Origin: an uncultured Alcaligenaceae bacterium
Lineage (GTDB): Bacteria > Pseudomonadota > Gammaproteobacteria > Burkholderiales > Burkholderiaceae_B
Assembly: GCA_937908115.1 (NCBI GenBank)
Contig: CALEQZ010000032.1
Span: 62,001 to 126,000, forward strand
DNA length: 64,000 nucleotides
Direction: 5' to 3'
The translations under genes were made by a program, and so were the position numbers. Positions 44,244-53,158 of this stretch are shown in pieces. Below the pieces are notes generated by a model. It had not been told where the DNA came from. It made no database searches and saw only the letters and a list, made by a program, of their open reading frames with translations. Positions within the stretch are counted from its first letter, which is position 1. Each line of letters opens with the position of its first letter.

Positions 44244-45002
44244 ATGGACATCGCCGACAGGGTTTTCATCGTGACGGGCGGCGCCTCCGGCCTGGGGGCC
44301 GGCACGGCGCGCATGCTGGTGGAAAACGGCGCCAAGGTGGTGCTGGCCGACGTGCAGGACGAGGCCGGTGAACGCCTGGCAGCCGAGTTGGGCCAGCGCT
44401 ATGTGCATTGTGACGTGACGCAGGAGGCCGATGGCCAGGCCGCCGTGGCCGCCGCGCTGCAGCTGGGCCCCCTGCGTGGCCTGGTCAATTGCGCAGGGAT
44501 CGCGCCGGCAGCCCGGACGGTGGGCAAGAACGGCCCCCACCCGCTCGACCTGTTCCAGAAGGTGATTGCCGTCAACCTGGTCGGCACGTTCAATATGGTC
44601 CGGCTGGCGGCGGCCGCCATGTCGGATAACGCGCCCGAACCCACGGGCGAACGTGGCGTGCTGGTCAACACCGCGTCGGTGGCGGCCTTCGACGGCCAGA
44701 TCGGCCAGGCCGCCTATTCCGCCTCCAAGGCGGGCGTAGCCGGCATGACACTGCCCATTGCGCGCGACCTGGCCAAGGTCGGCATCCGCTGCGTGACCAT
44801 CGCCCCGGGCATCTTTGGCACGCCCATGATCTTCGGCATGCCCAAGGAAGTGCAGGAATCGCTGGCCGCCAGCATCCCCTTCCCGGCCCGCCTGGGCACG
44901 CCGCAGGATTACGCCAAGCTGGTGCACCAGATCATCACCAACGAGATGCTCAACGGCGAGACCATCCGCCTGGATGGCGCCATCCGCATGCCGCCGAAAT
45001 GA
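44244..45002 (+). CDS. SDR family dehydrogenase, 3-hydroxyacyl-CoA dehydrogenase type II-like
   Basis: 252-residue short-chain dehydrogenase. The cofactor motif is TGGASGLG at 11-18, with D36 in LAD favouring NAD. The catalytic set is N111, S145, Y158 and K162 (AYSASKAG). The late segment APGIFGTPMIFGMPKEVQESLAASIPFPARLGTPQDYAKLV closely resembles the 17-beta-HSD10/type II 3-hydroxyacyl-CoA dehydrogenase group, so a role in short-chain or branched acyl-CoA oxidation is likely. Its stop overlaps the murJ start as ATGA, which couples two functionally unrelated genes. Confidence 0.92.
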   Translation: MDIADRVFIVTGGASGLGAGTARMLVENGAKVVLADVQDEAGERLAAELGQRYVHCDVTQEADGQAAVAAALQLGPLRGLVNCAGIAPAARTVGKNGPHPLDLFQKVIAVNLVGTFNMVRLAAAAMSDNAPEPTGERGVLVNTASVAAFDGQIGQAAYSASKAGVAGMTLPIARDLAKVGIRCVTIAPGIFGTPMIFGMPKEVQESLAASIPFPARLGTPQDYAKLVHQIITNEMLNGETIRLDGAIRMPPK

Positions 45003-46555
45003 CTTTGCTGCGTTCGGCAGCCACCGTCAGCGGCCTGACCCTGGCCTCACGGATCACGGGGCTGGTGCGCGACGTGCTGATTGCCCGCGCCTTCGGCGCG
45101 GGCCCGCTGACCGACGCCTTTTGGGTTGCCTTCCGCATCCCCAACCTGCTGCGCCGGCTGTTCGCCGAAGGTGCGTTTTCCCAGGCTTTCGTCCCCATCC
45201 TGGGGGCGGCGCGCGCCGAGCGCAGCGACGATGAAATCCGCCAGCTGCTCGATCGCGTCGCGCTGGTACTGACGCTGGCGCTGATGACGGTGACGGCGTT
45301 GGGCATGGTCGCGGCGCCGTGGGTGGTCAGCGCCATGGCCAGCGGGCTGCGCGAGGCGCAGCGCGCCGGGGATTTCCAGTCGGCGGTATGGATGACGCGC
45401 ACGATGTTTCCCTACATCGTCTGCATGTCGTTGGTGGCGTTTGCATCGGGCGTGCTCAACACCTGGCGCCGCTTTGCGGTGCCAGCATTCACGCCCGTGC
45501 TGCTCAATCTGGCGATGATCGGCGCGGCGCTGTGGCTGGCGCCGCGCTTTGATCCGCCCATTCATGCCCTGGCCGTGGGCGTGCTGGCCGGCGGCGTGGC
45601 GCAGCTCGCGGTCCAGTGGGCGGCCCTGGCGCGGCTGGGCCTGGCGCCGCGGCTGGCGCTGCGGGTGCGCGCCGCCTGGCGCGATTCCACCGTCCAGCGC
45701 GTGCTGCGGCAAATGGCGCCGGCCACCCTCGGCGTGTCGGTGGCCCAGCTGTCGCTGCTGATCAACACCAACATCGCGTCTTGGCTGGCGCCCGGCAGCG
45801 TGACCTGGCTGTCGTTCGCCGACCGGCTGATGGAGTTTCCGACCGCCTTGCTGGGCGTGGCCCTCGGCACGGTGCTGCTGCCCAGCCTGTCGCGGGCGCA
45901 TGCCGAGGGATCGGCGGATGAATACAGCGCCTTGCTGGACTGGGGCCTGCGGTTGGTCTTGCTTCTTGGGCTGCCGGCCGCACTGGGCATGATGCTGCTG
46001 GCCGACGGGCTCGTGGCCACGCTCTTTCATTACGGGGCGTTCCAGGCGGCCGACGTCGACCAGACCCGGCTGGCCGTCATGGCCTACGCGGTCGGGCTGG
46101 TCGGACTGCTGGGCATCAAGATCTTGGCGCCGGGCTTCTACGCCCGGCAGGACATCCGCACGCCGGTCAAAATTGCCGTGGCCGTGCTCGTGGCCACGCA
46201 GCTGTTGAACGTGGTGCTCGTCCCGCAGCTGGCGCATGCCGGGCTGGCATTGGCCATCGGCCTGGGCGCCTGCTTGAACACGCTGGCGCTGCTCGCGGGC
46301 CTGCGCCGACGCGGGGCCTATCGACCTGGCCCCGGTTGGCCCGCCTTTGTCCTGCGCGTGGCCGTGGCCCTGGCGGTGATGGCCGTGCCGCTGGCGCTGG
46401 CCGGCCAGCGGCTGGACTGGCTGGCGATGCAGCAGACGCCCGTATTGCGGGCCCTCTGGCTGGCCGCCGTGGTGGCTGCGGCAGCCGGCGCCTACTTCGC
46501 CGCCCTCTACGCGCTGGGTTTCCGCCCGGCCGATTTCCGGCGGCGCGCACGCTAA
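44999..46555 (+). CDS. murJ: Lipid II flippase MurJ (MviN)
   Basis: 518-residue polytopic membrane protein that moves lipid II across the inner membrane for peptidoglycan synthesis. The N-terminus LLRSAATVSGLTLASRITGLVRDVLIARAFGAGPLTDAFWVAFRIPNLLRRLFAEGAFSQAFVPIL is the MurJ signature, and about fourteen helices follow. Essential residues of the cavity, such as the arginines in RDV and FRIPNLLRR, are in place. The start overlaps the SDR stop by 4 bases. Confidence 0.96.
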   Translation: MTLLRSAATVSGLTLASRITGLVRDVLIARAFGAGPLTDAFWVAFRIPNLLRRLFAEGAFSQAFVPILGAARAERSDDEIRQLLDRVALVLTLALMTVTALGMVAAPWVVSAMASGLREAQRAGDFQSAVWMTRTMFPYIVCMSLVAFASGVLNTWRRFAVPAFTPVLLNLAMIGAALWLAPRFDPPIHALAVGVLAGGVAQLAVQWAALARLGLAPRLALRVRAAWRDSTVQRVLRQMAPATLGVSVAQLSLLINTNIASWLAPGSVTWLSFADRLMEFPTALLGVALGTVLLPSLSRAHAEGSADEYSALLDWGLRLVLLLGLPAALGMMLLADGLVATLFHYGAFQAADVDQTRLAVMAYAVGLVGLLGIKILAPGFYARQDIRTPVKIAVAVLVATQLLNVVLVPQLAHAGLALAIGLGACLNTLALLAGLRRRGAYRPGPGWPAFVLRVAVALAVMAVPLALAGQRLDWLAMQQTPVLRALWLAAVVAAAAGAYFAALYALGFRPADFRRRAR

Positions 46556-46672
46556 GGGCGCAGCGAGCGCGTCGGATGCAGGCGCGCGCGCAAAGGCGTA
46601 CGCTTGTTCCTTTCCGGGCCCGCGGGCCCGGCCAAACCGTGGGGCATTGCCCGCTGACGAGGAGTCCAGGCC

Positions 46673-48040
46673 GTGAGCCTAGTTTTGATACTGATCCTGC
46701 TGATCCTTTTCATCATCGGTTCGACCATCTGGCTGAAGCTGCACCCGTTCCTGGCGCTGCTCATCGCGGCCTTGCTAGCCGGGTTTGCATATGGGCTGCC
46801 CTCGGGCGAGACCCTGAAAGCGGTCGCTGCCGGGTTCGGCGGCATCCTGGGTTCGATCGGCATCGTCATCGTCCTGGGTACGGTGATAGGTGTCATCCTG
46901 GAACGGTCCGGGGCGGCGATCACCATGGCCGAAACGGTCATCAAGCTGTTGGGCGAGCGGTTTCCGACGCTGACGCTGTCCATCATCGGCTACCTGGTGT
47001 CCATCCCGGTCTTCTGCGATTCGGGCTATGTCATCCTCAATTCGCTGAAAAATGCGCTGGCTGCGCGCATGAAGGTGTCCGTGGTGGCCATGAGCGTGGC
47101 GCTGGCCACGGGGCTGTACGCGACCCACACTTTCGTGCCGCCCACCCCGGGGCCGATCGCCGCGGCCGGCAACCTCGGCCTGGAACAATCACTCGGGTTG
47201 GTAATCGCCGTGGGCCTACTGGTGGCGGCCGTCACGGCGCTGGCCGGGCTGCTCTGGGCCAACCGTTTCCTCAAGCGTGACGACGGCCAGCTGTTGGAAG
47301 AAGCGCCCAGCGAGCTGCTGGCCAAGGATGTCGATTTCGCTGCGTTGCGCGCCAGCTACGGCCGCCTGCCGGGCGCGTGGCAGGCGTTCGCGCCGATTTT
47401 CCTGCCCATCGTGCTGATCTGCCTGGGCTCGGTCGCCGCCCTGCCTGGCCGCCCCCTGGGCGAGGGCGCGCTGTATGCCGCGCTCGGCTTCCTGGGCATG
47501 CCGGTGGTGGCCCTTTTGGTCGGCCTGGCCTTTGCGTGCACCCTGATCAAGGGCGACGGCAAGCGCCAGCAGTTCCACGACCAGCTGGCCGAAGGCATCA
47601 AGGCCGCCGCGCCCATTTTGCTGATCACGGGCGCCGGCGGCGCGTTCGGTGCGGTGCTCAAGGCGGCCCCGCTGACCGCCTACCTGGGTGAGCACCTGTC
47701 GGCGCTGGGCATCGGCCTATTCATGCCGTTCATCGTCGCCGCCGCGCTCAAGACGGCCCAGGGCTCGTCGACGGTGTCGCTGGTCACCACGTCGGCCATG
47801 GTCGCGCCGCTGCTGGGACAACTGGGCCTGGACAGCGAAATGGGCCGCGTGCTGACCGTGATGGCCATCGGCGCCGGCGCCATGACGGTGTCGCATGCCA
47901 ACGACAGCTACTTCTGGGTCGTGTCGCAGTTCAGCCGCATGAAGGTGTCCACGGCCTACCGGGCGCAGACGGCGGCAACACTGGTGCAAGGGGTGGTCGG
48001 CATGGCATGCGTGTGGCTGCTGGGCGCGATCCTGCTATGA
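46673..48040 (+). CDS. GntP family permease
   Basis: 455-residue membrane transporter of the gluconate:H+ symporter (GntP) family. About twelve helices and family segments are visible: HPFLALLIAALLAGFAYGLP, GTVIGVILERSGAAITMAETVI, IPVFCDSGYVILNSL, ATHTFVPPTPGPIAAAGNLG and AALKTAQGSSTVSLVTTSAM. GTG at 46673 has GAGGAG upstream. The substrate is a hydroxy acid such as gluconate or glycerate. No sugar-acid kinase is adjacent, so this is a stand-alone gene between murJ and rpsT. Confidence 0.92.
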   Translation: MSLVLILILLILFIIGSTIWLKLHPFLALLIAALLAGFAYGLPSGETLKAVAAGFGGILGSIGIVIVLGTVIGVILERSGAAITMAETVIKLLGERFPTLTLSIIGYLVSIPVFCDSGYVILNSLKNALAARMKVSVVAMSVALATGLYATHTFVPPTPGPIAAAGNLGLEQSLGLVIAVGLLVAAVTALAGLLWANRFLKRDDGQLLEEAPSELLAKDVDFAALRASYGRLPGAWQAFAPIFLPIVLICLGSVAALPGRPLGEGALYAALGFLGMPVVALLVGLAFACTLIKGDGKRQQFHDQLAEGIKAAAPILLITGAGGAFGAVLKAAPLTAYLGEHLSALGIGLFMPFIVAAALKTAQGSSTVSLVTTSAMVAPLLGQLGLDSEMGRVLTVMAIGAGAMTVSHANDSYFWVVSQFSRMKVSTAYRAQTAATLVQGVVGMACVWLLGAILL

Positions 48041-48065
48041 AGACGCGCCCTGGCAGCACAAAGGC

Positions 48066-48094
48066 TTGCAATAGCCCAAAAACAGGGCTAGAAT
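48066..48094 (+). promoter_or_regulatory. rpsT promoter
   Basis: TTGCAA at 48066-48071 and TAGAAT at 48089-48094 with exactly 17 bases between them, a good sigma-70 promoter. The transcript would begin near 48101 and carry a leader of about 75 bases. That leader holds an 11-bp hairpin, 48124-48134 paired with 48142-48152 (one G-T pair), ending 22 bases before the rpsT start codon. Confidence 0.75.
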
Positions 48095-48174
48095 AGAGAG
48101 CTTTTCCGAATCCAATAATTTTGAACCTGGCAGGATGATTGCCTGCCGGGTTATTCTGGAGCCAGATCCGCAAC

Positions 48175-48438
48175 ATGGCAAACACCGCTCAAGCCCGCAA
48201 ACGCGCCCGCCAATCGGTTGCGCGCAACAAGCACAACTCCAGCCTGCGCTCGATGCTGCGCACGGCGATCAAGCGTGTGCGCGCGGCAGTGGCTGCTGGT
48301 GACAAGGCCGCGGCTGCCGAGGTGTTCAAGAAAGCCACCAGCGTGATCGATCGCGTGGCCGACAAGAACATCATCCACAAGAACAAGGCCGCCCGTCACA
48401 AGAGCCGCCTGGCCGCCGCCATCAAGGCGATGGCCTGA
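48175..48438 (+). CDS. rpsT: 30S ribosomal protein S20
   Basis: 87-residue, highly basic ribosomal protein that binds 16S rRNA. The start MANTAQARKRARQSVARNKHNSSLRSMLRT and the end DKNIIHKNKAARHKSRLAAAIKAM are typical. It is a single-gene unit with its own promoter at 48066-48094 and terminator at 48478-48511. The leader hairpin close to the ribosome site may take part in the autogenous control known for S20 in E. coli, but no sequence similarity is claimed. Confidence 0.98.
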   Translation: MANTAQARKRARQSVARNKHNSSLRSMLRTAIKRVRAAVAAGDKAAAAEVFKKATSVIDRVADKNIIHKNKAARHKSRLAAAIKAMA

Positions 48439-48477
48439 AGCCCTGCCCGCCCCGGCGGGCGCCCTGCCTTGCGCACC

Positions 48478-48511
48478 AAAAGGACGCAATCCTGCGTCCT
48501 TTTTGTTTTTT
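48478..48511 (+). terminator. Rho-independent terminator of rpsT
   Basis: An 11-bp stem, AAAAGGACGCA (48478-48488) and TGCGTCCTTTT (48493-48503), with a 4-base ATCC loop, is followed by T-rich TTGTTTTTTC. It lies 40 bases after the rpsT stop and is the clearest terminator in the window. Confidence 0.92.
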
Positions 48512-48706
48512 CTTCACTTCCTGCGCCACCCAGCGGCCTAGGTCGCGCGGCCGAAAAAATTCTTGGAAGAACACGCCCTTGCGTCACTCGGGCGAAACAT
48601 CGCGCGCCTGTCGCCCAGCCATCGGCCGGGCACGACGCGCGCCCCCGTGCGGGCGGCCTTCGGCTTTACCCCGGGTGTCGACGCGCGGTACGCCCGGCGA
48701 TTACCC

Positions 48707-49471
48707 TCAGCGCCAGGCCTGCCGCAACGCCAGCATGGCTTGGCGGAACACGCCGAGGTCGCTGCCGACCGCCACGAAGCTCATGCCCATGTCCAGATAG
48801 CGCCGCGCGTGCTCGGCCACGGGCGCAAGGATACCGACCGCCTTGCCGGCAGCCTGCCCGCGCGCGCAGAGGTGGGCAATGGCCTGCTGTACCTGTGGAT
48901 GGCCGGGGTCGCCCAGGTGGCCCAGCGCCGCCGCCAGGTCCGACGGGCCGATGAACAGGCCGTCGACGCCATCGACCGCCGCGATTTCGTCAACCGCGTC
49001 GATGCCGGCCTGATTCTCGATCTGCACGAGCACGCAGATGTTGTCATTGATCAGGCGAAAGTAATCCGGCACGGCGCCGTAGCGGTTGCTGCGGTGGGCC
49101 ACCGATACGCCGCGCATGCCCTGCGGCGGGTAGCGCGTGGCAGCCACCGCGGCCCGTGCCTGCTCGGCTGATTCCACGAACGGGATCAGCAGGTTGTAAA
49201 AGCCTAGGTCGAGCAGCCGCTTGATGAGCACGGGGTCGTTGCTGGCCGGGCGCACGACCGCCGCGCTTTCGCTGCCTTGCAAGGCATGCAGTTGGTGCAG
49301 GAAGCTGGCGATGTCGTTGGGCGCGTGTTCGCCGTCGACCAACAGCCAGTCGAACCCGGCCTGGCCGGCGATCTCGGCTGTGATGGGGTTGGCCAGCGAC
49401 AGCCAGCAGCCGATCTGGCGGCGACGGGCAAGGATGCTCTGCCGAAAGGCATTGGGCAGCGGTGAGTTCAT
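48707..49471 (-). CDS. HpcH/HpaI family aldolase, GarL-like (2-dehydro-3-deoxyglucarate aldolase type)
   Basis: 254-residue class II aldolase that splits a 2-keto-3-deoxy sugar acid into pyruvate or tartronate semialdehyde fragments. It tracks E. coli GarL very closely in length and sequence: LVDGEHAPND with H49, R74, metal ligands E152 in VQIENQ and D178 in GPSDLAAALGHLG, and ILAPVAEHARRYLDMG. It is the last gene of a minus-strand run that also encodes a Bug receptor, a pentonate-type dehydratase, a GntR regulator and a DapA-type lyase. The in vivo substrate is therefore probably the 2-keto-3-deoxy acid made by the dehydratase, not necessarily glucarate. Confidence 0.92.
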   Translation of the reverse strand: MNSPLPNAFRQSILARRRQIGCWLSLANPITAEIAGQAGFDWLLVDGEHAPNDIASFLHQLHALQGSESAAVVRPASNDPVLIKRLLDLGFYNLLIPFVESAEQARAAVAATRYPPQGMRGVSVAHRSNRYGAVPDYFRLINDNICVLVQIENQAGIDAVDEIAAVDGVDGLFIGPSDLAAALGHLGDPGHPQVQQAIAHLCARGQAAGKAVGILAPVAEHARRYLDMGMSFVAVGSDLGVFRQAMLALRQAWR

Positions 49472-49492
49472 GAAAGCAAGGCTCCTGTCTTC

Positions 49493-50476
49493 TTAGTCCA
49501 CGCGCGCGCCAGATGCCTTGGCGGCCTTGGCCCACCTGGCGATCTCGTCCTGGACGAAGCGCGCGAAATCGTCCGGGCTGCCGTTGGCGACCACGAAGCC
49601 GACTGACTCCAGCCGCTGGCGCAAGGCGGCGTCCTGCAAGGCTTTGTTCGTCGCCTCGTTCAGGACACGCACCACCTCGTCGGGCGTGCCGGCCGGAGCC
49701 GAGACACCGAACCACGACTGGGCCGCGAAGCCCGGAAATCCCGATTCCGCGATGGTGGGCACGTCAGGATAGGCCGGGTTGCGCTGCGGGCTGGTCACCG
49801 CCAAGGCGCGCAGCTTGCCGGCCCGCACGTGCGGCAGGACGTTATCCTGGTTCAGGAACAGGACATCGACGCGACCGGCGATGGTGTCGGTGATCGCCGC
49901 CGCCCCGCCCTTGTACGGGACGTGCACCATGTCCAGCTTGGCTGCCTGCTTGAGCATTTCTGCCGACAGGTGGCCCGACGAACCGTTGCCCGAGCTGGCG
50001 TGCGTGTGCTTGCCCGGCTCCTTGCGCACGAGCTCAAGGAATTCGACGAAGCGCTTGACCGGCAGATTGGGGCTAGCCACCAGCACGTTCGGGCCCGTGG
50101 CGATCAGGGCGACGTGGCGGAAGTCCTTGTCCTGGTAGGGCATCTCCTGGTAGATGGCGTAATTGATGGCATTGGACCCTACGCCGGACAGCAGCAGGGT
50201 ATGGCCGTCAGGCTTGGCCTTGGCGACCTGGTCCGAACCGATGTTGCCGTTTGCCCCGCCCTTGTTCTCGACGATGACGTTCTGGCCGAGCAGCTTGGCG
50301 AGCTCCGCCGCCACGAGCCTACCCACGGCATCCGTGCTGCCACCGGGCGGAAACGGCACGACCAGCGTGATCGGACGCGTGGGCCAGCCCTGGGCGGCCG
50401 CTGCCGGCAGCGCCGCCAGCATGCACGCGCCCAGCATTGCGGCGCGCGCCAGCGAAAGCATCGCGGATTTGCACAT
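49493..50476 (-). CDS. Bug-type tripartite tricarboxylate transporter receptor protein
   Basis: 327-residue periplasmic receptor with a signal peptide ending near LPAAAAQ. Family marks are WPTRPITLVVPFPPGGSTDAVGRLVAAELAKLLGQNVIVENKGGANGNIGSD, ASSGNGSSGHLSAEMLKQAA and VHVPYKGGAAAITDTIAG. GGAGGAG lies just before the ATG at 50476. It is 21 bases from the aldolase gene and 38 from the dehydratase, so it probably captures the sugar acid that they degrade. No TctAB partners are present. Confidence 0.94.
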   Translation of the reverse strand: MCKSAMLSLARAAMLGACMLAALPAAAAQGWPTRPITLVVPFPPGGSTDAVGRLVAAELAKLLGQNVIVENKGGANGNIGSDQVAKAKPDGHTLLLSGVGSNAINYAIYQEMPYQDKDFRHVALIATGPNVLVASPNLPVKRFVEFLELVRKEPGKHTHASSGNGSSGHLSAEMLKQAAKLDMVHVPYKGGAAAITDTIAGRVDVLFLNQDNVLPHVRAGKLRALAVTSPQRNPAYPDVPTIAESGFPGFAAQSWFGVSAPAGTPDEVVRVLNEATNKALQDAALRQRLESVGFVVANGSPDDFARFVQDEIARWAKAAKASGARVD

Positions 50477-50514
50477 GATGGTCTCCTCCTTTGGTTTTCC
50501 GGCCAGGTCCAGGC

Positions 50515-52254
50515 CTAGTGGATCTCCGGCTCGGCCTGGCCACCCTGCGGCCCGGTTTGCAGGAAATCGAAATCACAGCCGGTGTTGGCCTGCCCGATGT
50601 GCTTCAGATAAAGCGCGCCATAGCCGCGGGTAAAGCGCGGCGCCGGCGGCGTCCAGGCGGCACGCCGGCGGGCAAGCTCGTCATCGTCGACCAGCAGCTG
50701 CAGGCGCCTGGCCGGCACGTCCAGGCTGATTAGATCGCCGTCGCGCACCAGCGCCAGCGGTCCGCCCACCCAGGACTCGGGCGCTACGTGCAGCACGCAG
50801 GCACCATAGCTCGTGCCGCTCATGCGCGCATCAGAGATGCGCACCATGTCGCGCACGCCCTGCTTGAGCAGCTTTTTCGGTATCGGCAGCTGGCCCCATT
50901 CGGGCATGCCCGGCGCTCCCTGCGGGCCGGCGTTCTGCAGCACGATGACGCTGTCGGCATCGATGTCCAGGTCGGGATCGTCGATACGCTCGGCCATGTC
51001 GTTGTAGTCGCGGAATACCACCGCCCGGCCCGTGTGTATCTGCAGCCGCGCCTCCATCGCGGGCGGCTTGATCACGGCGCCGTCCGGCGCCAGGTTGCCG
51101 CGCAGCACCGCCAGGCCGTCGCACGCGACCAAGGCCCGGTCGCGGCTGCGGATGACGTCGTCGTTGAAGACACGCGCGCCGGCGATGTTCTCGCCCAGCG
51201 TGCGTCCGTCCACCGTCGGCCGGCTGCCGTCGATCAGGTCACCAAGCTGCGCCAGCAGCGCGCGCAACCCGCCCGCGTAGTAGAAGTCTTCCATCAAGTA
51301 CTTGCCCGCGGGCCGGATGTTGGCAAGCACCGGCGTGGTGCGCGCCAGTTCGTCGAAGCGGTCAAGCGTCAGCGGGAAACCGGCCCGGCGCGCCATCGCG
51401 ATCAGGTGGACCACGGCGTTGGTCGATCCCGACAGCGCCAGCACCGTGCGCACCGCGTTATCGAACGATGCGGGCGAAAGCAGGTCGGACGGCTTGAGGT
51501 CTTCCCAAACCATGTCGACGATGCGCTTGCCCGACAACGTCGCCATCTGGGCGTGGCGCGAATCGGCCGCCGGGATGGACGAGGCCCCGGACAGGCACAG
51601 CCCCAGCGCTTCGACGGCTGCGGTCATGGTCGATGCCGTGCCCATGGTCATGCAGTGGCCGGGAGAGCGTGCGATGCCGTCTTCTATCCCCTGCCAATCC
51701 GCTTCGGTGATGTTGCCCGCGCGCAGCTCGGCCCAATACTTCCACGTGTCGGAGCCTGAGCCCAGTGTCACGCCATTCCAATTGCCGCGCAGCATGGGCC
51801 CGGCCGGCACGAAGATCGTCGGCAGGTCCATGGATAGCGCGCCCATGATCAGCGCGGGCGTAGTCTTGTCGCACCCTCCCATCAGTACGCAGCCGTCGGC
51901 TGGATAAGAACGCAGCAGCTCTTCGGTCTCCATCGCCAACAGGTTGCGATAGAGCATGGTGGTGGGCTTCTGGAATGGCTCGGACAGGCTCATGGCGGGC
52001 ATTTCGACCGGAAAGCCGCCGGCCTGCCAGATCCCGCGCTTGACCTCCTCGACCCGCTGCTTGAAGTGGCTGTGGCAGGGATTGATGTCGCTCCAAGTGT
52101 TGATAATGGCGATCACCGGCTTGCCGGCGTAGTCCGACCGGTGATAGCCCATCTGCGCGGTGCGGGAGCGGTGGCCGAAGGAACGCAAATCCTTGACGCC
52201 GTACCAGCGGTGGCTACGCAGTTGCTCCGGGGTCTTGCGGGGTTTCTGGCTCAT
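50515..52254 (-). CDS. IlvD/Edd family dehydratase, L-arabinonate (pentonate) dehydratase type
   Basis: 579-residue [2Fe-2S] dehydratase that removes water from a sugar acid to give a 2-keto-3-deoxy acid. Cluster ligands are C60 in NPCHSH, C128 in GGCDKTTPA and C201 in PGHCMTMGTASTM. K129, next to C128, is the lysine that is carbamylated in the family, and the catalytic serine lies in RMSGTSYGACVLHVAPE. The 579-residue length and the YGVKDLRSFGHRSRTAQMGY opening fit sugar-acid dehydratases such as L-arabinonate dehydratase better than IlvD or Edd. The neighbouring GarL-like aldolase could split its product. Confidence 0.92.
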   Translation of the reverse strand: MSQKPRKTPEQLRSHRWYGVKDLRSFGHRSRTAQMGYHRSDYAGKPVIAIINTWSDINPCHSHFKQRVEEVKRGIWQAGGFPVEMPAMSLSEPFQKPTTMLYRNLLAMETEELLRSYPADGCVLMGGCDKTTPALIMGALSMDLPTIFVPAGPMLRGNWNGVTLGSGSDTWKYWAELRAGNITEADWQGIEDGIARSPGHCMTMGTASTMTAAVEALGLCLSGASSIPAADSRHAQMATLSGKRIVDMVWEDLKPSDLLSPASFDNAVRTVLALSGSTNAVVHLIAMARRAGFPLTLDRFDELARTTPVLANIRPAGKYLMEDFYYAGGLRALLAQLGDLIDGSRPTVDGRTLGENIAGARVFNDDVIRSRDRALVACDGLAVLRGNLAPDGAVIKPPAMEARLQIHTGRAVVFRDYNDMAERIDDPDLDIDADSVIVLQNAGPQGAPGMPEWGQLPIPKKLLKQGVRDMVRISDARMSGTSYGACVLHVAPESWVGGPLALVRDGDLISLDVPARRLQLLVDDDELARRRAAWTPPAPRFTRGYGALYLKHIGQANTGCDFDFLQTGPQGGQAEPEIH

Positions 52255-52295
52255 GGACGTGGTTGGCGGTTGGACGAAAAACTTCGGGTCGGGCG

Positions 52296-53072
52296 CTAGT
52301 CGTGTTCCCTGTCGACCAGGCGATGGCGCGCCCGCCCCAGGTGGAACTGCATGGCCACCCGGGCGCGCTCGCCATCCTGCTCCTGCAAGGCATCCAGGAT
52401 GGCGGCGTGCTCGTCGACCACGCGCTGGGCGCGCTGGCGCGAGCCGGTACGCGTCAGGCTCAGCGTCAGGCGCATGAAGCCGGCGATGGACTCGTGGATG
52501 GCCTCGAGCACCTGAAGGTAAAAATCGTTGCCGGTGGCCTCGGCAATGGCCTTGTGAAAGGCCAGGTCGGCTTGCGCGGACATGCGGCCCTGCTCGATGT
52601 CGCTGACGAACGCGCGGTGCGCATCGCGGATGCGGCGCATCTGCGCGTCGGTGCGACGCTGCGCGGCCAGGCGCGCGGCATCGCCTTCGAGCGCGATGCG
52701 CACTTCCTGGCAGCGCAGGTAGGCGCCGACGTTGTGTACGTCATCCAGGTTGCGCAGGCGGGGTGCGGGCTGATGGCTGACGAAGGTGCCCAGGCCCTGG
52801 TGCGCGGTGACCAGCCCGTCGGCGCGCAGGCGCAGCAGCGCCTCGCGCACCACCGGCCGCGACACGCCAAACTGCCTGCAGATTTCGTTTTCGGAAGGCA
52901 GCTTGTCGCCCACGTTGAGCTGGCCCGAGGCGATCCGGTCGAAGATCTGGCCGTAGAGCTGGTCGCTTAGGCGCATGCGCTGGCCGCGCTCGAGTTGCAG
53001 CGATACGGGCGGCGCGGCAACGTCACCGCGATCCGGGTCGTCGATGGTCGGCGGGGCTTTCCTGGTGGGCAC
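52296..53072 (-). CDS. GntR family transcriptional regulator, FadR subfamily
   Basis: 258-residue regulator with an N-terminal winged helix (LSDQLYGQIFDRIASGQLNVGDKLPSENEICRQFGVSRPVVREALLRLRADGLV) and an all-helical FCD ligand domain from about 110, in which DLAFHKAIAEATGN and the late histidine in EHAAILDAL supply metal ligands. It sits inside the sugar-acid operon, so it is probably the local repressor released by a pathway acid. The repeated ACAAGTATAC sites at 54141-54180 are candidate operators. Residues 1-30 form an extra polar extension. Confidence 0.93.
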   Translation of the reverse strand: MPTRKAPPTIDDPDRGDVAAPPVSLQLERGQRMRLSDQLYGQIFDRIASGQLNVGDKLPSENEICRQFGVSRPVVREALLRLRADGLVTAHQGLGTFVSHQPAPRLRNLDDVHNVGAYLRCQEVRIALEGDAARLAAQRRTDAQMRRIRDAHRAFVSDIEQGRMSAQADLAFHKAIAEATGNDFYLQVLEAIHESIAGFMRLTLSLTRTGSRQRAQRVVDEHAAILDALQEQDGERARVAMQFHLGRARHRLVDREHD

Positions 53073-53158
53073 GTCCGGCTCCGTCTGTGGCAGGCCGTCA
53101 GTTTGCCATGCCGGCGGCTAGCCCGTATCGCGCTCGCGCCGGCTGGCGGGATTGCTGG

